Shown: positions 7,976 to 16,614 of the stretch, one piece after another | Layout of the letters: each line of letters begins with the position of its first letter | Numbering within the stretch: position 1 is the first letter of the stretch | Position numbers and translations under genes: made by a program | Source of the DNA: Flavobacterium sp. 9R | GTDB lineage: Bacteria; Bacteroidota; Bacteroidia; Flavobacteriales; Flavobacteriaceae | Direction: 5' to 3' | Assembly (NCBI RefSeq): GCF_902506345.1 | Contig: NZ_LR733413.1 | Coordinates: 2,133,893-2,197,892, forward strand | Length of the DNA: 64,000 nt | The notes under the pieces: model-generated | The model's input: the letters and a program-made list of their open reading frames with translations, nothing else | Databases searched by the model: none | What the model was told of the DNA's origin: nothing

Positions 7976-9016
7976 CTCCAAGCTATTTTTTATCGCTTGA
8001 ATCCAATCCTCAATAGTAGTTTCGTTGGTATTGATTGCGACACTTTTTGCTCCATAAGGCGCATATTTATCTGTTTTGGTAACCGAAAACAAACCAACTA
8101 CTGGTAATTGAGCGGCGCTAGCCAAGTGCATCATTCCGCTATCAGCACCCACAAAAACAGCTGTATTTTTAAAAAATGCTGTGATTTCTCTAATGTCTTT
8201 ACTGTAATAGGTTGGCGCAGCAAAATGTATTTGCGACACGTTTTCTACAGGCAACACTTCCAAAATATTGTAGTCTGGAAACTCTTTTAAAATTCTTTCA
8301 TAAAAAACGGCCCACCATTCCACCGAATAACATTTGGCTCCCGTGGCAAAAGTGAAAAGACATATCGTTTTTTTAGATGCTGGAACAATGGCGTCCAAAA
8401 GTGCTTTCCCTTTAGCTACTTCTTCAGGACTTAATTGCAAAAGCAAATTAGGAATTGGTGTATTCGATACGTTCATTCCTACCGAAGCTAGAAAATGACG
8501 TAAATCATACACAGGATACTTTGCAATATGAGCATAGTCAGAAAATTGACTAGACAAATCAGTTGCTTGTTCCCCAAAACATTTAAACTTTGCATTGACA
8601 AGCTGAATAGACAAACGTCCAGACGAAGAGTTTTTATCAGCATTGATAGCCAAATCGTACTTGTTTTTCTTCAGTTTCAACCAGCCCTTCATATAGTTTC
8701 CTAATTCGTCAAAATGCTTTTTAGGCAAACGAATAATCTGATTTACATTTGTGAAATTTTCAAAAACAATGGGACCAAGATTCCCTTTTATAAAAACATC
8801 AATAGTTGCATTTGGAAAAAGCGTTTGCACTTCTTGCACCAAAGGCGTAATCAACAACAAATTCCCTAAACGGTGGTTAGGTCTCGAAATCAAGACTCTT
8901 TTTACTTGTTGTGGATTAATTGTTCCCTTATTTACATTCGAAGAGTTCCCAAGACCACTTGTTAGGCTTTGCATAACACTTCTTCTTATTCTATTAATTT
9001 TTATTTTGAAACTCAT
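7973..9016 (-). CDS. Glycosyltransferase family 9 (heptosyltransferase-like)
   Basis: This protein of about 347 residues has the GT9 pattern: the N-terminal VLISRPNHRLGNLLLITPLV and a C-terminal VGADSGMMHLASAAQLPVVGLF nucleotide-sugar loop. GT9 enzymes add heptose or related sugars to lipopolysaccharide core on the cytosolic face of the inner membrane. The ORF is open back to a TTG at 9037, but I choose the ATG at 9016 because the seven residues before it look non-conserved. A possible -7 element (TACATTTG, 9064-9071) lies upstream. Acceptor and sugar are unknown. Confidence 0.82.
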   Translation of the reverse strand: MSFKIKINRIRRSVMQSLTSGLGNSSNVNKGTINPQQVKRVLISRPNHRLGNLLLITPLVQEVQTLFPNATIDVFIKGNLGPIVFENFTNVNQIIRLPKKHFDELGNYMKGWLKLKKNKYDLAINADKNSSSGRLSIQLVNAKFKCFGEQATDLSSQFSDYAHIAKYPVYDLRHFLASVGMNVSNTPIPNLLLQLSPEEVAKGKALLDAIVPASKKTICLFTFATGAKCYSVEWWAVFYERILKEFPDYNILEVLPVENVSQIHFAAPTYYSKDIREITAFFKNTAVFVGADSGMMHLASAAQLPVVGLFSVTKTDKYAPYGAKSVAINTNETTIEDWIQAIKNSLE

Positions 9017-9141
9017 CGTAAAGTATGTTTTAGCCAAAAAAAGAATACTCTTTTTTGGAACTGCAAATGTAGAACTCTTGGGTAATATTATCAGAAGAAA
9101 ATAAAAATTTAACCCTTAGATAATTACTTTCGCCAAAGCCA

Positions 9142-9180
9142 AAAAAAATACCCGACAAGCAAAAAGCTTATCGAGTACTT
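9142..9180 (-). terminator. Terminator downstream of metF
   Basis: On the minus strand an imperfect stem (ACTCGATAAGC with GCTTGTCGGGT, loop TTTTT) is followed by a run of T. It lies 26 bases past the metF stop and closes the metH/metF transcript. Confidence 0.7.
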
Positions 9181-9206
9181 TCAATTGAAATAATATAATC
9201 CTTTTA

Positions 9207-10163
9207 TTAAAAAATCTGACTAGCGATTTGTCTGATGTTCTCTGATTTCCCCATAGAATAATAATGTAAAACAGGAACTCCTGCGGCTTTTAATTCTATA
9301 GATTGTTGAATCGCCCATTCTATTCCAACTTGACGAATTTCGGCATTGTTTTTACATTTTTCTACCGCAGCAATTAAATCCTCTGGCAAATCGATACGGA
9401 AAATTTGTGGCAACACTTGCAAATGTCTTTCTACCGCAATAGGTTTTATCCCTGGAATAATCGGAACAGTAATACCCATTTCTCTGGCTTTGGCTACGAA
9501 TTCGAAATATTTAGCATTATCAAAAAACATTTGAGTAACGACATAATCCGCTCCTGCATCTACTTTTTCTTTAAGACGTTTCAAATCGGTTTGCAAAGAA
9601 GGGGATTCCAAATGCTTCTCAGGATAACCCGCCACACCAATACAAAAATCGGCTTTATTATCAATGTCCATTACCTCGTGCAAATACTTCCCTTGGTTCA
9701 ATTGATAAATTTGGCTTACTAAATCGGAAGCATATTTATTTCCTCCATTGGTAGGCACAAACGATTGCTCGTCTTTCATCGCATCACCACGCAAAGCCAT
9801 CACATTATCAATACCTAAGTAATGACAATCCACCAACAAATATTCTGTTTCTTCTTTCGTAAAACCTCCACAAAGTACGTGCGGCACCGTGTCAACATTG
9901 TATTTATGTTTGATTGAAGCACAAATACCCAAAGTCCCTGGTCGCATTCTTGTCAACTTCTTTTCTAATAATCCATTCCCTTTATTTACGTAGATAAACT
10001 CTTCACGAGAAGTGGTCACATCAATAAATGGGGGCTTGAACTCCATCAACGGGTCGATGTTATCGTATAATTCCTGAATGCTTTTGCCTTTTTGTGGCGG
10101 AATAATTTCAAAAGAAAACAAGGTTTCTCCTTTGGCGTTTTCTATATGTTGTGTTACTTTCAT
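9207..10163 (-). CDS. metF: Methylenetetrahydrofolate reductase
   Basis: This 318-residue FAD enzyme reduces 5,10-methylene-THF to 5-methyl-THF, the methyl donor for methionine synthase. Diagnostic segments are FSFEIIPPQKGKS with the catalytic Glu, DVTTS, the ALRGD loop (residue ~125) and YVVTQMFFDNAKYF. It follows metH-C in the same direction with a 95-base spacer containing a palindrome, so one transcript probably encodes both methyl supply and methyl transfer, under the S-box upstream of metH-N. Confidence 0.95.
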   Translation of the reverse strand: MKVTQHIENAKGETLFSFEIIPPQKGKSIQELYDNIDPLMEFKPPFIDVTTSREEFIYVNKGNGLLEKKLTRMRPGTLGICASIKHKYNVDTVPHVLCGGFTKEETEYLLVDCHYLGIDNVMALRGDAMKDEQSFVPTNGGNKYASDLVSQIYQLNQGKYLHEVMDIDNKADFCIGVAGYPEKHLESPSLQTDLKRLKEKVDAGADYVVTQMFFDNAKYFEFVAKAREMGITVPIIPGIKPIAVERHLQVLPQIFRIDLPEDLIAAVEKCKNNAEIRQVGIEWAIQQSIELKAAGVPVLHYYSMGKSENIRQIASQIF

Positions 10164-10178
10164 TTCCTTTAGTTTGAA

Positions 10179-10235
10179 GTTTAAGGTTTAAGGTTTAAGG
10201 TTCTTTCGAACAACTTTAAACTTTAAACTTTAAAC
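10179..10235. repeat. Inverted low-complexity repeat between metH-C and metF
   Basis: Three GTTTAAG/TTTAAGG words (10179-10200) are mirrored by ACTTTAAACTTTAAAC (10214-10235), able to form a long A/T hairpin. It is one of a series of spacer palindromes in this region. Confidence 0.6.
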
Positions 10236-10258
10236 AAATTTTCAACTTTAAACTATTA

Positions 10259-12934
10259 TTAATCAGCTATATTCGGATTCAACCATTTCATTGCTACATC
10301 GGTCGAAACATTTCTTCGTTTGGCATAATCAATTACTTGGTCTTCTTTGATTTTACCAAGTCCGAAATACTTGCTTTCTGGATTTCCAAAATAGTAACCA
10401 GAAACAGATGAAGCTGGCCACATCGCCATACTTTCCGTCAAAGTCACACCGATTTCTTCTTCAACATTTAATAATTTCCAAATAGTCGGTTTCTCTAAAT
10501 GGTCTGGACAAGCTGGATATCCTGGTGCTGGACGGATTCCTTTATACGATTCTTCAATCAAGTCCTCTTTACTTAACACTTCATCTGAAGCATAGCCCCA
10601 AATTTCTTTACGGACTTTTTCGTGTAAATATTCAGCAAAAGCTTCTGCAAAACGGTCGGCCAAAGCCTTCACCATAATCGAATTATAATCGTCTAATGCG
10701 GCTTCAAATTCGGCAGCCCATTCGTCAACTCCAAAACCAGTAGTCACACAAAAGGCTCCCATATAATCCACTTTTCCACTTTCTTTTGGTGTAATAAAAT
10801 CAGACAAAGCGATGTTTGGCGCTCCTTTGGTTTTCTGAGATTGTTGGCGTAAAGTCAAGAATGTTTGCAATGGATTTCCGTTTTCATCTTTCAATTCGAT
10901 ATCGTCGTCGTTGATTTGATTCGCAGGGAAAATTCCGTAAACGCCTTTTGCAGTTAACTTTTTCTCCTCCAAAATAACTTTCAGCATTGCTTGCGCATCC
11001 GCAAAAACCGAGGTGGCTTGTTCACCCACTACTTCATCGGTTAAAATTGCAGGATACTTCCCGAATAATTCCCAAGTTCTGAAAAATGGCGTCCAATCGA
11101 TATAAGGTACCAAAGTTTCTAAATCGACTTCTACAATTTGTTTGCCAATTACTTTGGGTTGTACTGGAGTAAAATTATCCCAATCCAATTGCAATTTATT
11201 TTTTCTGGCTTCCTCGATAGACAAGAAATTTTTATCTCGTGAACGATTCAAGAATGTTTCTCTAAACGCATCGTATTCTGCACGAATATCGCTCGCATAA
11301 ATTTTTCGGTTATGGTCCAATAAATTACCCGCTACGGTAACCGCTCTCGAAGCATCGTTTACGTGAATCACCGTTTCTCTGTATTGAGGTGCGATTTTCA
11401 CCGCGGTATGCGCGCGCGAAGTAGTGGCTCCACCAATCATTACAGGAATTTTCATATTGCGTTTGTCCAGCTCTTTGGCCAAATACACCATTTCGTCCAA
11501 AGACGGCGTAATCAATCCGCTCAAACCAATAATATCCACTTCGTGCTCAATAGCTGCTGCAATAATTTTTTCTGGAGGCACCATCACACCCAAATCAACT
11601 ATCTCATAATTATTACAAGCCAATACGACTGAAACAATATTTTTTCCAATATCGTGAACATCTCCTTTTACGGTAGCCATCAGGATTTTTCCGTTCCCAG
11701 ATTTATCTCCAACTTGCTTTGCCGCTTCAATAAAAGGTAAAAGATAAGCCACAGCTTTTTTCATCACACGTGCCGATTTTACCACTTGTGGCAAAAACAT
11801 TTTACCCGAACCAAACAAATCTCCCACGACATTCATCCCTGCCATCAAGTTGATTTCGATTACTTCGATTGGTTTTTCGGCAGCCAAGCGTGCTTCTTCT
11901 ACATCAATTTCTATAAAAGCATCAACTCCTTTTACCAAAGAGTGCGTGATTCTTTCCTGTACGGTTCCATTACGCCATTCTTGTATTACCGCTTCATTTG
12001 TTTTAGAACCGTCTCCTTTTACATTCTCAGCAAAATCCAACAAACGCTCTGTAGCATCATCACGTCGGTCCAGAATCACATCTTCAACGTATTCTAATAA
12101 ATCTTTTGGAATCTCATCGTAAATCGACAACATTTCTGGGTTTACAATTCCCATCGTCATTCCGTTTTGAATCGCGTGGTACAAGAAAACCGAGTGCATC
12201 GCCTCTCTCACCACATCATTTCCTCTAAACGAAAACGACACATTACTCACCCCGCCACTAATATGGGCGTGCGGTAAATTTTCGCGAACCCATTTGGTTC
12301 CTCTAAAGAAATCCAAGGCATTCAAGCGGTGTTCTTCCATTCCTGTAGCCACAGGAAAAATATTCAAATCGAAGATGATATCTTGTGGAGGAAATCCAAT
12401 TCCAAACAAAATATCATACGAACGTTGACAAATTTCGATACGTCTTTCGTAATTATCGGCCTGACCTACTTCGTCAAAAGCCATTACAATCACCGCCGCA
12501 CCATAACGTTTGATTAAGTTCGCGTGATGAATGAATCGCTCCTCGCCTTCTTTCAAAGAAATCGAATTCACGACACATTTCCCTTGCACCACTTTCAATC
12601 CCGCCTCAATGATTTCCCATTTCGAGCTGTCAATCATAATCGGCACACGCGAAATATCCGGTTCGGCCGCAATCAGATTCAGGAATTTGGTCATAGCATA
12701 TTCGCCATCCAACATTCCTTCGTCCATATTGATATCGATAATCTGTGCGCCACCTTCTACTTGTTGGCGCGCAATATCAAGCGCCTCATCGTATTTCTCT
12801 TCCTTTATCAATCGAAGAAATTTTCGCGAACCCGTCACATTGGTTCGTTCCCCCACATTCACAAATACGCTTTCCGGCGTGATGATTAAGGGTTCCAATC
12901 CTGATAATACTAGGTTTCTTCTTTTCTCTGCCAT
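10259..12934 (-). CDS. metH: Methionine synthase, folate/cobalamin/reactivation part (MetH C-terminal gene)
   Basis: This 891-residue protein corresponds to the second to fourth modules of MetH. The folate (pterin-binding) barrel starts at [15 protein letters not shown] (about 26-39), followed by the cap. The B12-binding domain has Asp425-Val-His427-Asp-Ile-Gly430, where His is the cobalt ligand. The AdoMet reactivation domain contains [12 protein letters not shown]. The homocysteine-binding module is a separate gene (15085-16086), an arrangement usual in Flavobacteria. Here about 2.1 kb of repeats and two unknown genes lie between the halves, which is not. Product is methionine from homocysteine and methyl-THF, cobalamin dependent. 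Confidence 0.95.
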   Translation of the reverse strand: MAEKRRNLVLSGLEPLIITPESVFVNVGERTNVTGSRKFLRLIKEEKYDEALDIARQQVEGGAQIIDINMDEGMLDGEYAMTKFLNLIAAEPDISRVPIMIDSSKWEIIEAGLKVVQGKCVVNSISLKEGEERFIHHANLIKRYGAAVIVMAFDEVGQADNYERRIEICQRSYDILFGIGFPPQDIIFDLNIFPVATGMEEHRLNALDFFRGTKWVRENLPHAHISGGVSNVSFSFRGNDVVREAMHSVFLYHAIQNGMTMGIVNPEMLSIYDEIPKDLLEYVEDVILDRRDDATERLLDFAENVKGDGSKTNEAVIQEWRNGTVQERITHSLVKGVDAFIEIDVEEARLAAEKPIEVIEINLMAGMNVVGDLFGSGKMFLPQVVKSARVMKKAVAYLLPFIEAAKQVGDKSGNGKILMATVKGDVHDIGKNIVSVVLACNNYEIVDLGVMVPPEKIIAAAIEHEVDIIGLSGLITPSLDEMVYLAKELDKRNMKIPVMIGGATTSRAHTAVKIAPQYRETVIHVNDASRAVTVAGNLLDHNRKIYASDIRAEYDAFRETFLNRSRDKNFLSIEEARKNKLQLDWDNFTPVQPKVIGKQIVEVDLETLVPYIDWTPFFRTWELFGKYPAILTDEVVGEQATSVFADAQAMLKVILEEKKLTAKGVYGIFPANQINDDDIELKDENGNPLQTFLTLRQQSQKTKGAPNIALSDFITPKESGKVDYMGAFCVTTGFGVDEWAAEFEAALDDYNSIMVKALADRFAEAFAEYLHEKVRKEIWGYASDEVLSKEDLIEESYKGIRPAPGYPACPDHLEKPTIWKLLNVEEEIGVTLTESMAMWPASSVSGYYFGNPESKYFGLGKIKEDQVIDYAKRRNVSTDVAMKWLNPNIAD

Positions 12935-12953
12935 TTTTTTATTTTGAGTTACT

Positions 12954-12984
12954 CAGTGGCTAAGTAGCTTAGAAGCTGAGTTTT
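12954..12984. repeat. Nested hairpin upstream of metH-C
   Basis: ACTCAG...CTGAGT encloses CTAAG...CTTAG, followed on the plus strand by TTTTTTATT. Role unclear; it lies 20 bases before the metH-C start codon on the opposite strand. Confidence 0.4.
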
Positions 12985-13046
12985 TTATTCTTATTTCTTT
13001 GCTGCAAAGTTTTTAAAACCTTACAATTATATTTCAATTCTATTTT

Positions 13047-13136
13047 GGGCGTGTCCCAAGGGCCGGGCTATCCGTTCCCGCTTTTTTTCTTGATAAAAAA
13101 ATCAAGAAAAAAGAGCTCCACTACTATCCCTCACGC
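13047..13136 (-). repeat. Structured intergenic element, family B copy 1
   Basis: Read on the minus strand: GCGTGAGGGATAGTAGTGGAG, a hairpin with a TTTTTTCTTGAT / ATCAAGAAAAAA stem, then GGAACGGATAGCCCGGCCC and a small CCC/GGG hairpin ending in CACGCCC. The outer GGG pairs with CCC. The same plan recurs at 30579-30693. Confidence 0.75.
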
Positions 13137-13159
13137 GGGCATTGTGCAATACAACACCA

Positions 13160-13282
13160 TTTTTGTTTCAATGAAACGGTTCCGTTTTTATAATTCACAA
13201 CGGAATGAATTTCGCTCTTACATCCCAACGGATTAAAATCCGTTACTACAAAATGAGTCGTTCCTACGGAACTTTTATGCTG
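13160..13282. repeat. Cluster of small REP-like palindromes
   Basis: Between the family B element and the 25-bp inverted repeat there are several short palindromes: AACGGATTAAAATCCGTT (13228-13245), GTTCC-TAC-GGAAC, and a diverged GGTTCCG. No gene is seen in 12935-13392; the stretch is entirely repeats. Confidence 0.55.
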
Positions 13283-13374
13283 CTAGCGCGAGCGTCCCGC
13301 TCGTGCTTATTCTTCTTTCTTAAAAATATTTTTCCTCCCTATATTATGTGCACGAGCGGGACGCTCGCGCTAGC
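13282..13374. repeat. Perfect 25-bp GC-rich inverted repeat
   Basis: The arm at 13282-13306 (starts GCTAGCGCGAGCGTCCCGCT) is the exact reverse complement of 13350-13374, with a 43-base AT-rich spacer. The arms are far richer in GC than the surroundings. It looks like a REP/MITE-type mobile palindrome; no transposase is in the window. Confidence 0.85.
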
Positions 13375-13392
13375 TGGGGAACTTTTATTTTG

Positions 13393-14394
13393 CTATGAAA
13401 AAATCAAAAACAAAACTATCACAATGAAAACAAAAAAATAAATACAACCATTTACATTCGCATCAATTTCTTTTTTTTCTGCTCGCGTTTTCTTTTTTTT
13501 ATAAAATTCTTTTTCTGGTCTAAAAATTTTATTTAATTCTAACCTTAAATCCCTTACATAACCATTTGGTTTCTCGTCAAAATCAAAATATTCATTTTTA
13601 AAATCGTAACAATACTTTTCATAGACATTATTCTTATACGGAAAATAAATATCACAATCTTGTCCATTTAAATCATAACTAAAATAAATTGGTTTTTCAA
13701 CTTTTGGTAAATCTATTCTTCTGAAATCCTTTTTTAAGGAATAACAGTTTTCAATAAGATACTCCTTAACACCAAAAAACTCTCTTGGCTTAAAAACATC
13801 TCTATAATACCAAATCATATGCTTACAATAGCGCCTTAAATCTCCTTGTTGGTAACCAAAACGTCTATTATTTGTATAATCCGAACAGTTACACGTTCCT
13901 TTATATAAATTAACATCGTATTCAAAATCACTAGTAAATGAAAAACTTTTTACTTTAGCTGTAAAATCAAAATTGCTTAAAGGTTTAATAATTCTAAATT
14001 CTTCTCTAATTGATTTTATATATACATTTTCATTCTTATTTACTAGATATTCTCCTTCTTTAAAAATTTCTAAAAATTCATTTTTATTAATAAAGAAAAC
14101 ATCGTATTCTTTTGCCTTATTAATCCTTTTGGAATCTTTAAAATTTTCATTAACACATACAAAAGTTAATTCTCCAATACGCTCTTTTACTTCTAACCCA
14201 TTCCCCTTTGCCTTGCTTTTCAATGAATTTAATTCTTCACCTTCAAAACCTAAAAATAATATTGTTGAAACATAATATGTTGTATTGTGATGATATTTCA
14301 AATATTGTAACAAAAAATCAGTTCCATATAAATTGATTTCATCATCAGATAATCCTAATTTTTTTATCAAATCAATTTTTATCATACAATTCAC
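13393..14394 (-). CDS. Unknown protein with BRCT-like region, SWIM zinc finger and C-terminal TM helix
   Basis: Function unknown, 333 residues. Residues ~45-115 resemble a BRCT fold (FLGFEGEELNSLKSKAKGNG then alternating strands, VFFINKNEFLEIF). Residues 168-192 are a clear SWIM zinc finger, Cys168-Asn-Cys170...Cys190-Lys-His192, a nucleic-acid or protein-binding module. The last 20 residues are a hydrophobic helix. Codon use is much more AT-rich and Lys/Phe/Tyr/Asn-rich than the met genes around it, suggesting transfer. It follows the 217-residue unknown gene after 20 bases, and both lie between the two halves of methionine synthase. Met at residue 4 is an alternative start. Confidence 0.7.
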   Translation of the reverse strand: MNCMIKIDLIKKLGLSDDEINLYGTDFLLQYLKYHHNTTYYVSTILFLGFEGEELNSLKSKAKGNGLEVKERIGELTFVCVNENFKDSKRINKAKEYDVFFINKNEFLEIFKEGEYLVNKNENVYIKSIREEFRIIKPLSNFDFTAKVKSFSFTSDFEYDVNLYKGTCNCSDYTNNRRFGYQQGDLRRYCKHMIWYYRDVFKPREFFGVKEYLIENCYSLKKDFRRIDLPKVEKPIYFSYDLNGQDCDIYFPYKNNVYEKYCYDFKNEYFDFDEKPNGYVRDLRLELNKIFRPEKEFYKKKKTRAEKKEIDANVNGCIYFFVFIVIVLFLIFS

Positions 14395-14414
14395 TTCTTG
14401 TTTAACATAAAAGA

Positions 14415-15068
14415 CTAAATAGAAATCAAACCTTGCAAATCAATTGGCCTTTCTACTTTTTCTATTTTCACAATATTTTCATTTGATAAATCAGTATAAT
14501 AACCCAAATAAACTGGAAAATAATAGTCCCTATAAAAAAAATCATATATACTATCAATCCATTCATCATCAGTTTTAACAACTGGTATTAATACTTCAAT
14601 AATATAATGCAATCCTGAATCAACCAAAATTTGCCTAAATGGTTTACGATGCTTTTTCTTTAAATAATCAGCTAATGGTAAAAGCGATTCCGCTCCAAAT
14701 AACAAATAATGATAATGTTCAAATAAATCATCTTTTGATAACCCAAAATTTATTTCCCCTTTTGTATAAAATTTATTCTCACATAAATCATCTGTTATAA
14801 ACCATTCTTTTATATCCTCTTCAATTTCTTTAGATTTATTTACTATAAATCTATGAATAGCTTTTTTTTCTAACAATTCTTTTGAAGCCACTTTAAGACC
14901 CTCTTTTTCAACACATTGCAACTCCTCATTACTCAAATTAGTCGCGTGAAAGGCAACTATATACTCAAAATTTTTCCTAAATGCTATTCGAAAATCTTCT
15001 ATATCTTGAAAACTAGATACAAATTTCTCACAATCTTGATTTTCAATTACAAATTTTCCTTCATTCAT
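14415..15068 (-). CDS. Unknown AT-rich accessory protein
   Basis: Function unknown, 217 residues. Visible features: FHATNLSNEE (40-49), then a charged helical region, HYHYLLFGAESLLPLADYL (118-136) and a strand-like IIEVLIPV (156-163). A His motif near the start, a central aromatic helix and a Glu in a late strand vaguely recall ADP-ribosyltransferase-like toxins, but this is only an impression. It starts 17 bases after the metH-N stop and is followed 20 bases later by the SWIM gene, so it is probably co-transcribed with the met operon under the S-box. The composition is AT-rich, unlike its met neighbours. Confidence 0.65.
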   Translation of the reverse strand: MNEGKFVIENQDCEKFVSSFQDIEDFRIAFRKNFEYIVAFHATNLSNEELQCVEKEGLKVASKELLEKKAIHRFIVNKSKEIEEDIKEWFITDDLCENKFYTKGEINFGLSKDDLFEHYHYLLFGAESLLPLADYLKKKHRKPFRQILVDSGLHYIIEVLIPVVKTDDEWIDSIYDFFYRDYYFPVYLGYYTDLSNENIVKIEKVERPIDLQGLISI

Positions 15069-15084
15069 TTGCTAGCGTAATTCT

Positions 15085-16086
15085 TTACATCACCGCAGTA
15101 GAAACCCTAGGCTTGTATTCCTTGGCGATATCGGCAATTAATTTGATGTGTTCTGGGGTGGTGCCGCAGCAGCCTCCTATGATGTTGATTAAATTATCTT
15201 CTAAATAAGAACGGATTTGCGCTTGCATTTCCTCAGGTGTTTCGTCGTATTCTCCAAAGGCATTCGGCAAACCTGCATTAGGATGCGCCGAAATATTGAA
15301 AGAAGTGTTATGCGACAAAGTTTGCAAATACGGCTTGAGTAAATCGGCTCCCAAAGCGCAATTGAACCCTACACTCAACAAAGGAATGTGCGAAACCGAA
15401 ATCAAGAAAGCCTCAACCGTTTGTCCAGAAAGGGTTCTTCCTGAAGCATCGGTGATAGTTCCTGAAACCATTATAGGCACATCGATGTTTCGTTCTTCTT
15501 TGACTTCTTCGATGGCAAAAAGTGCGGCTTTGGCATTCAGCGTATCGAAAATAGTTTCTACCAAAAGAATGTCAGAACCTCCATCCAACAAGGCTTCGAC
15601 TTGTTGTTTGTAAGCGATACGTAAATCATCAAAAGTTACGGCACGGTATCCTGGGTCATTCACATCGGGTGACATACTTGCGGTTCTGTTTGTGGGTCCA
15701 ATAGAACCCGCTACAAAACGCGGTTGGTCTGGATTTTTGGCGGTGAATTCATCGGCTACTTCTCGGGCTAGTTTAGCGGATTCGTAGTTGAGTTCGTATA
15801 CTAAATCCTCCAAATGATAATCGGCCATTCCGATGGTGGTTCCTGAGAAGGTGTTGGTTTCTACAATATCGGCTCCTGCCTCAAAATAGGCGGCGTGCAC
15901 GGCTTTGATGGCCTGTGGTTGCGTGAGGGACAATAAATCATTGTTCCCTTTTAACGGATGCGGAAAATCTTTGAATCGTTCGCCACGAAAATCTTCTTCG
16001 GAGAAATTGTAGCGTTGCAACATCGTTCCCATCGCTCCGTCGAGCACGAGAATTCTTTTTTTAATTTCTTCTTGTATTGTTGACAT
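15085..16086 (-). CDS. metH: Homocysteine S-methyltransferase module of methionine synthase (MetH N-terminal gene)
   Basis: This 333-residue barrel binds and activates homocysteine. Zinc ligands are Cys243 in GFNCALG and Cys306-Cys307 in GGCCGTTPE; the start [10 protein letters not shown] is typical. It supplies the first module missing from the 891-residue metH-C. It is the first gene behind an S-box aptamer (16329-16432), so SAM should switch off this gene and those behind it. The AT-rich unknown genes lie directly downstream, before metH-C and metF. Confidence 0.95.
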   Translation of the reverse strand: MSTIQEEIKKRILVLDGAMGTMLQRYNFSEEDFRGERFKDFPHPLKGNNDLLSLTQPQAIKAVHAAYFEAGADIVETNTFSGTTIGMADYHLEDLVYELNYESAKLAREVADEFTAKNPDQPRFVAGSIGPTNRTASMSPDVNDPGYRAVTFDDLRIAYKQQVEALLDGGSDILLVETIFDTLNAKAALFAIEEVKEERNIDVPIMVSGTITDASGRTLSGQTVEAFLISVSHIPLLSVGFNCALGADLLKPYLQTLSHNTSFNISAHPNAGLPNAFGEYDETPEEMQAQIRSYLEDNLINIIGGCCGTTPEHIKLIADIAKEYKPRVSTAVM

Positions 16087-16163
16087 ACTTTATTTTAAAC
16101 CGCTTAGTCGCAAGGGCGCAAAGCTTTATTATTATTTCCAAATATTCACTATTTGAGGCTCTT

Positions 16164-16234
16164 TAGCCCCGATAGCAGTGTAAATCCTTGTGTGCCGGGG
16201 TTCGGCATACAAGATTGTAACGGATAGCGGGAAC
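16164..16234 (+). repeat. Structured intergenic element, family A copy 2
   Basis: TAGCCCCGATAGCAGTG..., hairpin CTTGTGTGCC / GGCATACAAG (one G-U), then AACGGATAGCGGGA. Outer CCCG pairs with CGGG. It lies in the metH leader, between the S-box and the start codon, on the strand opposite to the transcript. This copy is the most diverged of the six (AGTGTAAATCC for AGCGGCATCC). Confidence 0.8.
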
Positions 16235-16303
16235 GTTGATACCAAAAAAGCGGCAATGATGCGCTCATTCAATTATTTAAAAATGTATCGGGAAAGGGGT
16301 TTG

Positions 16304-16325
16304 AAAAAATACGAGACTGTATTTT
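16304..16325 (-). terminator. Possible expression-platform terminator of the metH S-box
   Basis: On the minus strand AAAATAC-AGTCTC-GTATTTTTT follows P1 of the aptamer directly. The stem is weak (A/T) but has a T tract. The word ACAAAATAC that opens it also follows the second S-box in the window, suggesting a shared platform. Confidence 0.45.
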
Positions 16326-16328
16326 GTT

Positions 16329-16432
16329 GTTATCTATCCGCGCTATGCTTGGTAGAATGTAGCACCTTCTTTAAAAAAGTAAAGGGTTGCTAAGGTTTCA
16401 TCGGGTCTTTTCCCTCCGCCTTTCGTGATAAC
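16329..16432 (-). ncRNA. SAM-I (S-box) riboswitch upstream of metH-N
   Basis: On the minus strand the S-box core is clear: AAAGGCGGAGGGA, GACCCGATGAAACC, TTAGCAACC and GGTGCTACATTC. Helix P1 closes it with GTTATC (16432-16427) and GATAAC (16334-16329). The aptamer binds S-adenosylmethionine and would turn off metH-N and the genes behind it when SAM is plentiful. About 240 bases separate it from the metH-N ATG. Confidence 0.93.
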
Positions 16433-16497
16433 TTTCAATAAAAATAGGAACGGTGCAAAGTAACGACATAAGGCTAACAATTGCAAGTGTTTTTTTA

Positions 16498-16612
16498 GAA
16501 GTTTAAAAGTTTAAAAAAAGGCTTAAATTGTTTAAAGTTGTTTAAGATTGTCGCCGAATCGACGCAACACTTAAACTTTTAAACAATTTAAACCTTTAAA
16601 CGGAAAAAACGA
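16498..16612. repeat. Low-complexity GTTTAAA palindromic spacer
   Basis: AGTTTAAAAGTTTAAA words on the left mirror CTTAAACTTTTAAACAATTTAAACC on the right around a GC-richer middle. It lies between the stop of the flavoprotein gene and the metH S-box and may act as terminator for the flavoprotein transcript. Confidence 0.5.
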
Positions 16613-16614
16613 AA

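Noticed and set aside
13160..13374. CRISPR array
   Set aside because: Palindromes are of different sequences and irregular spacing; there are no identical direct repeats with unique spacers and no cas genes.
16190..16393. A 67-codon plus-strand ORF across the metH leader
   Set aside because: It runs antisense through the S-box aptamer and the family A element, has no family resemblance, and is explained by those conserved RNAs.
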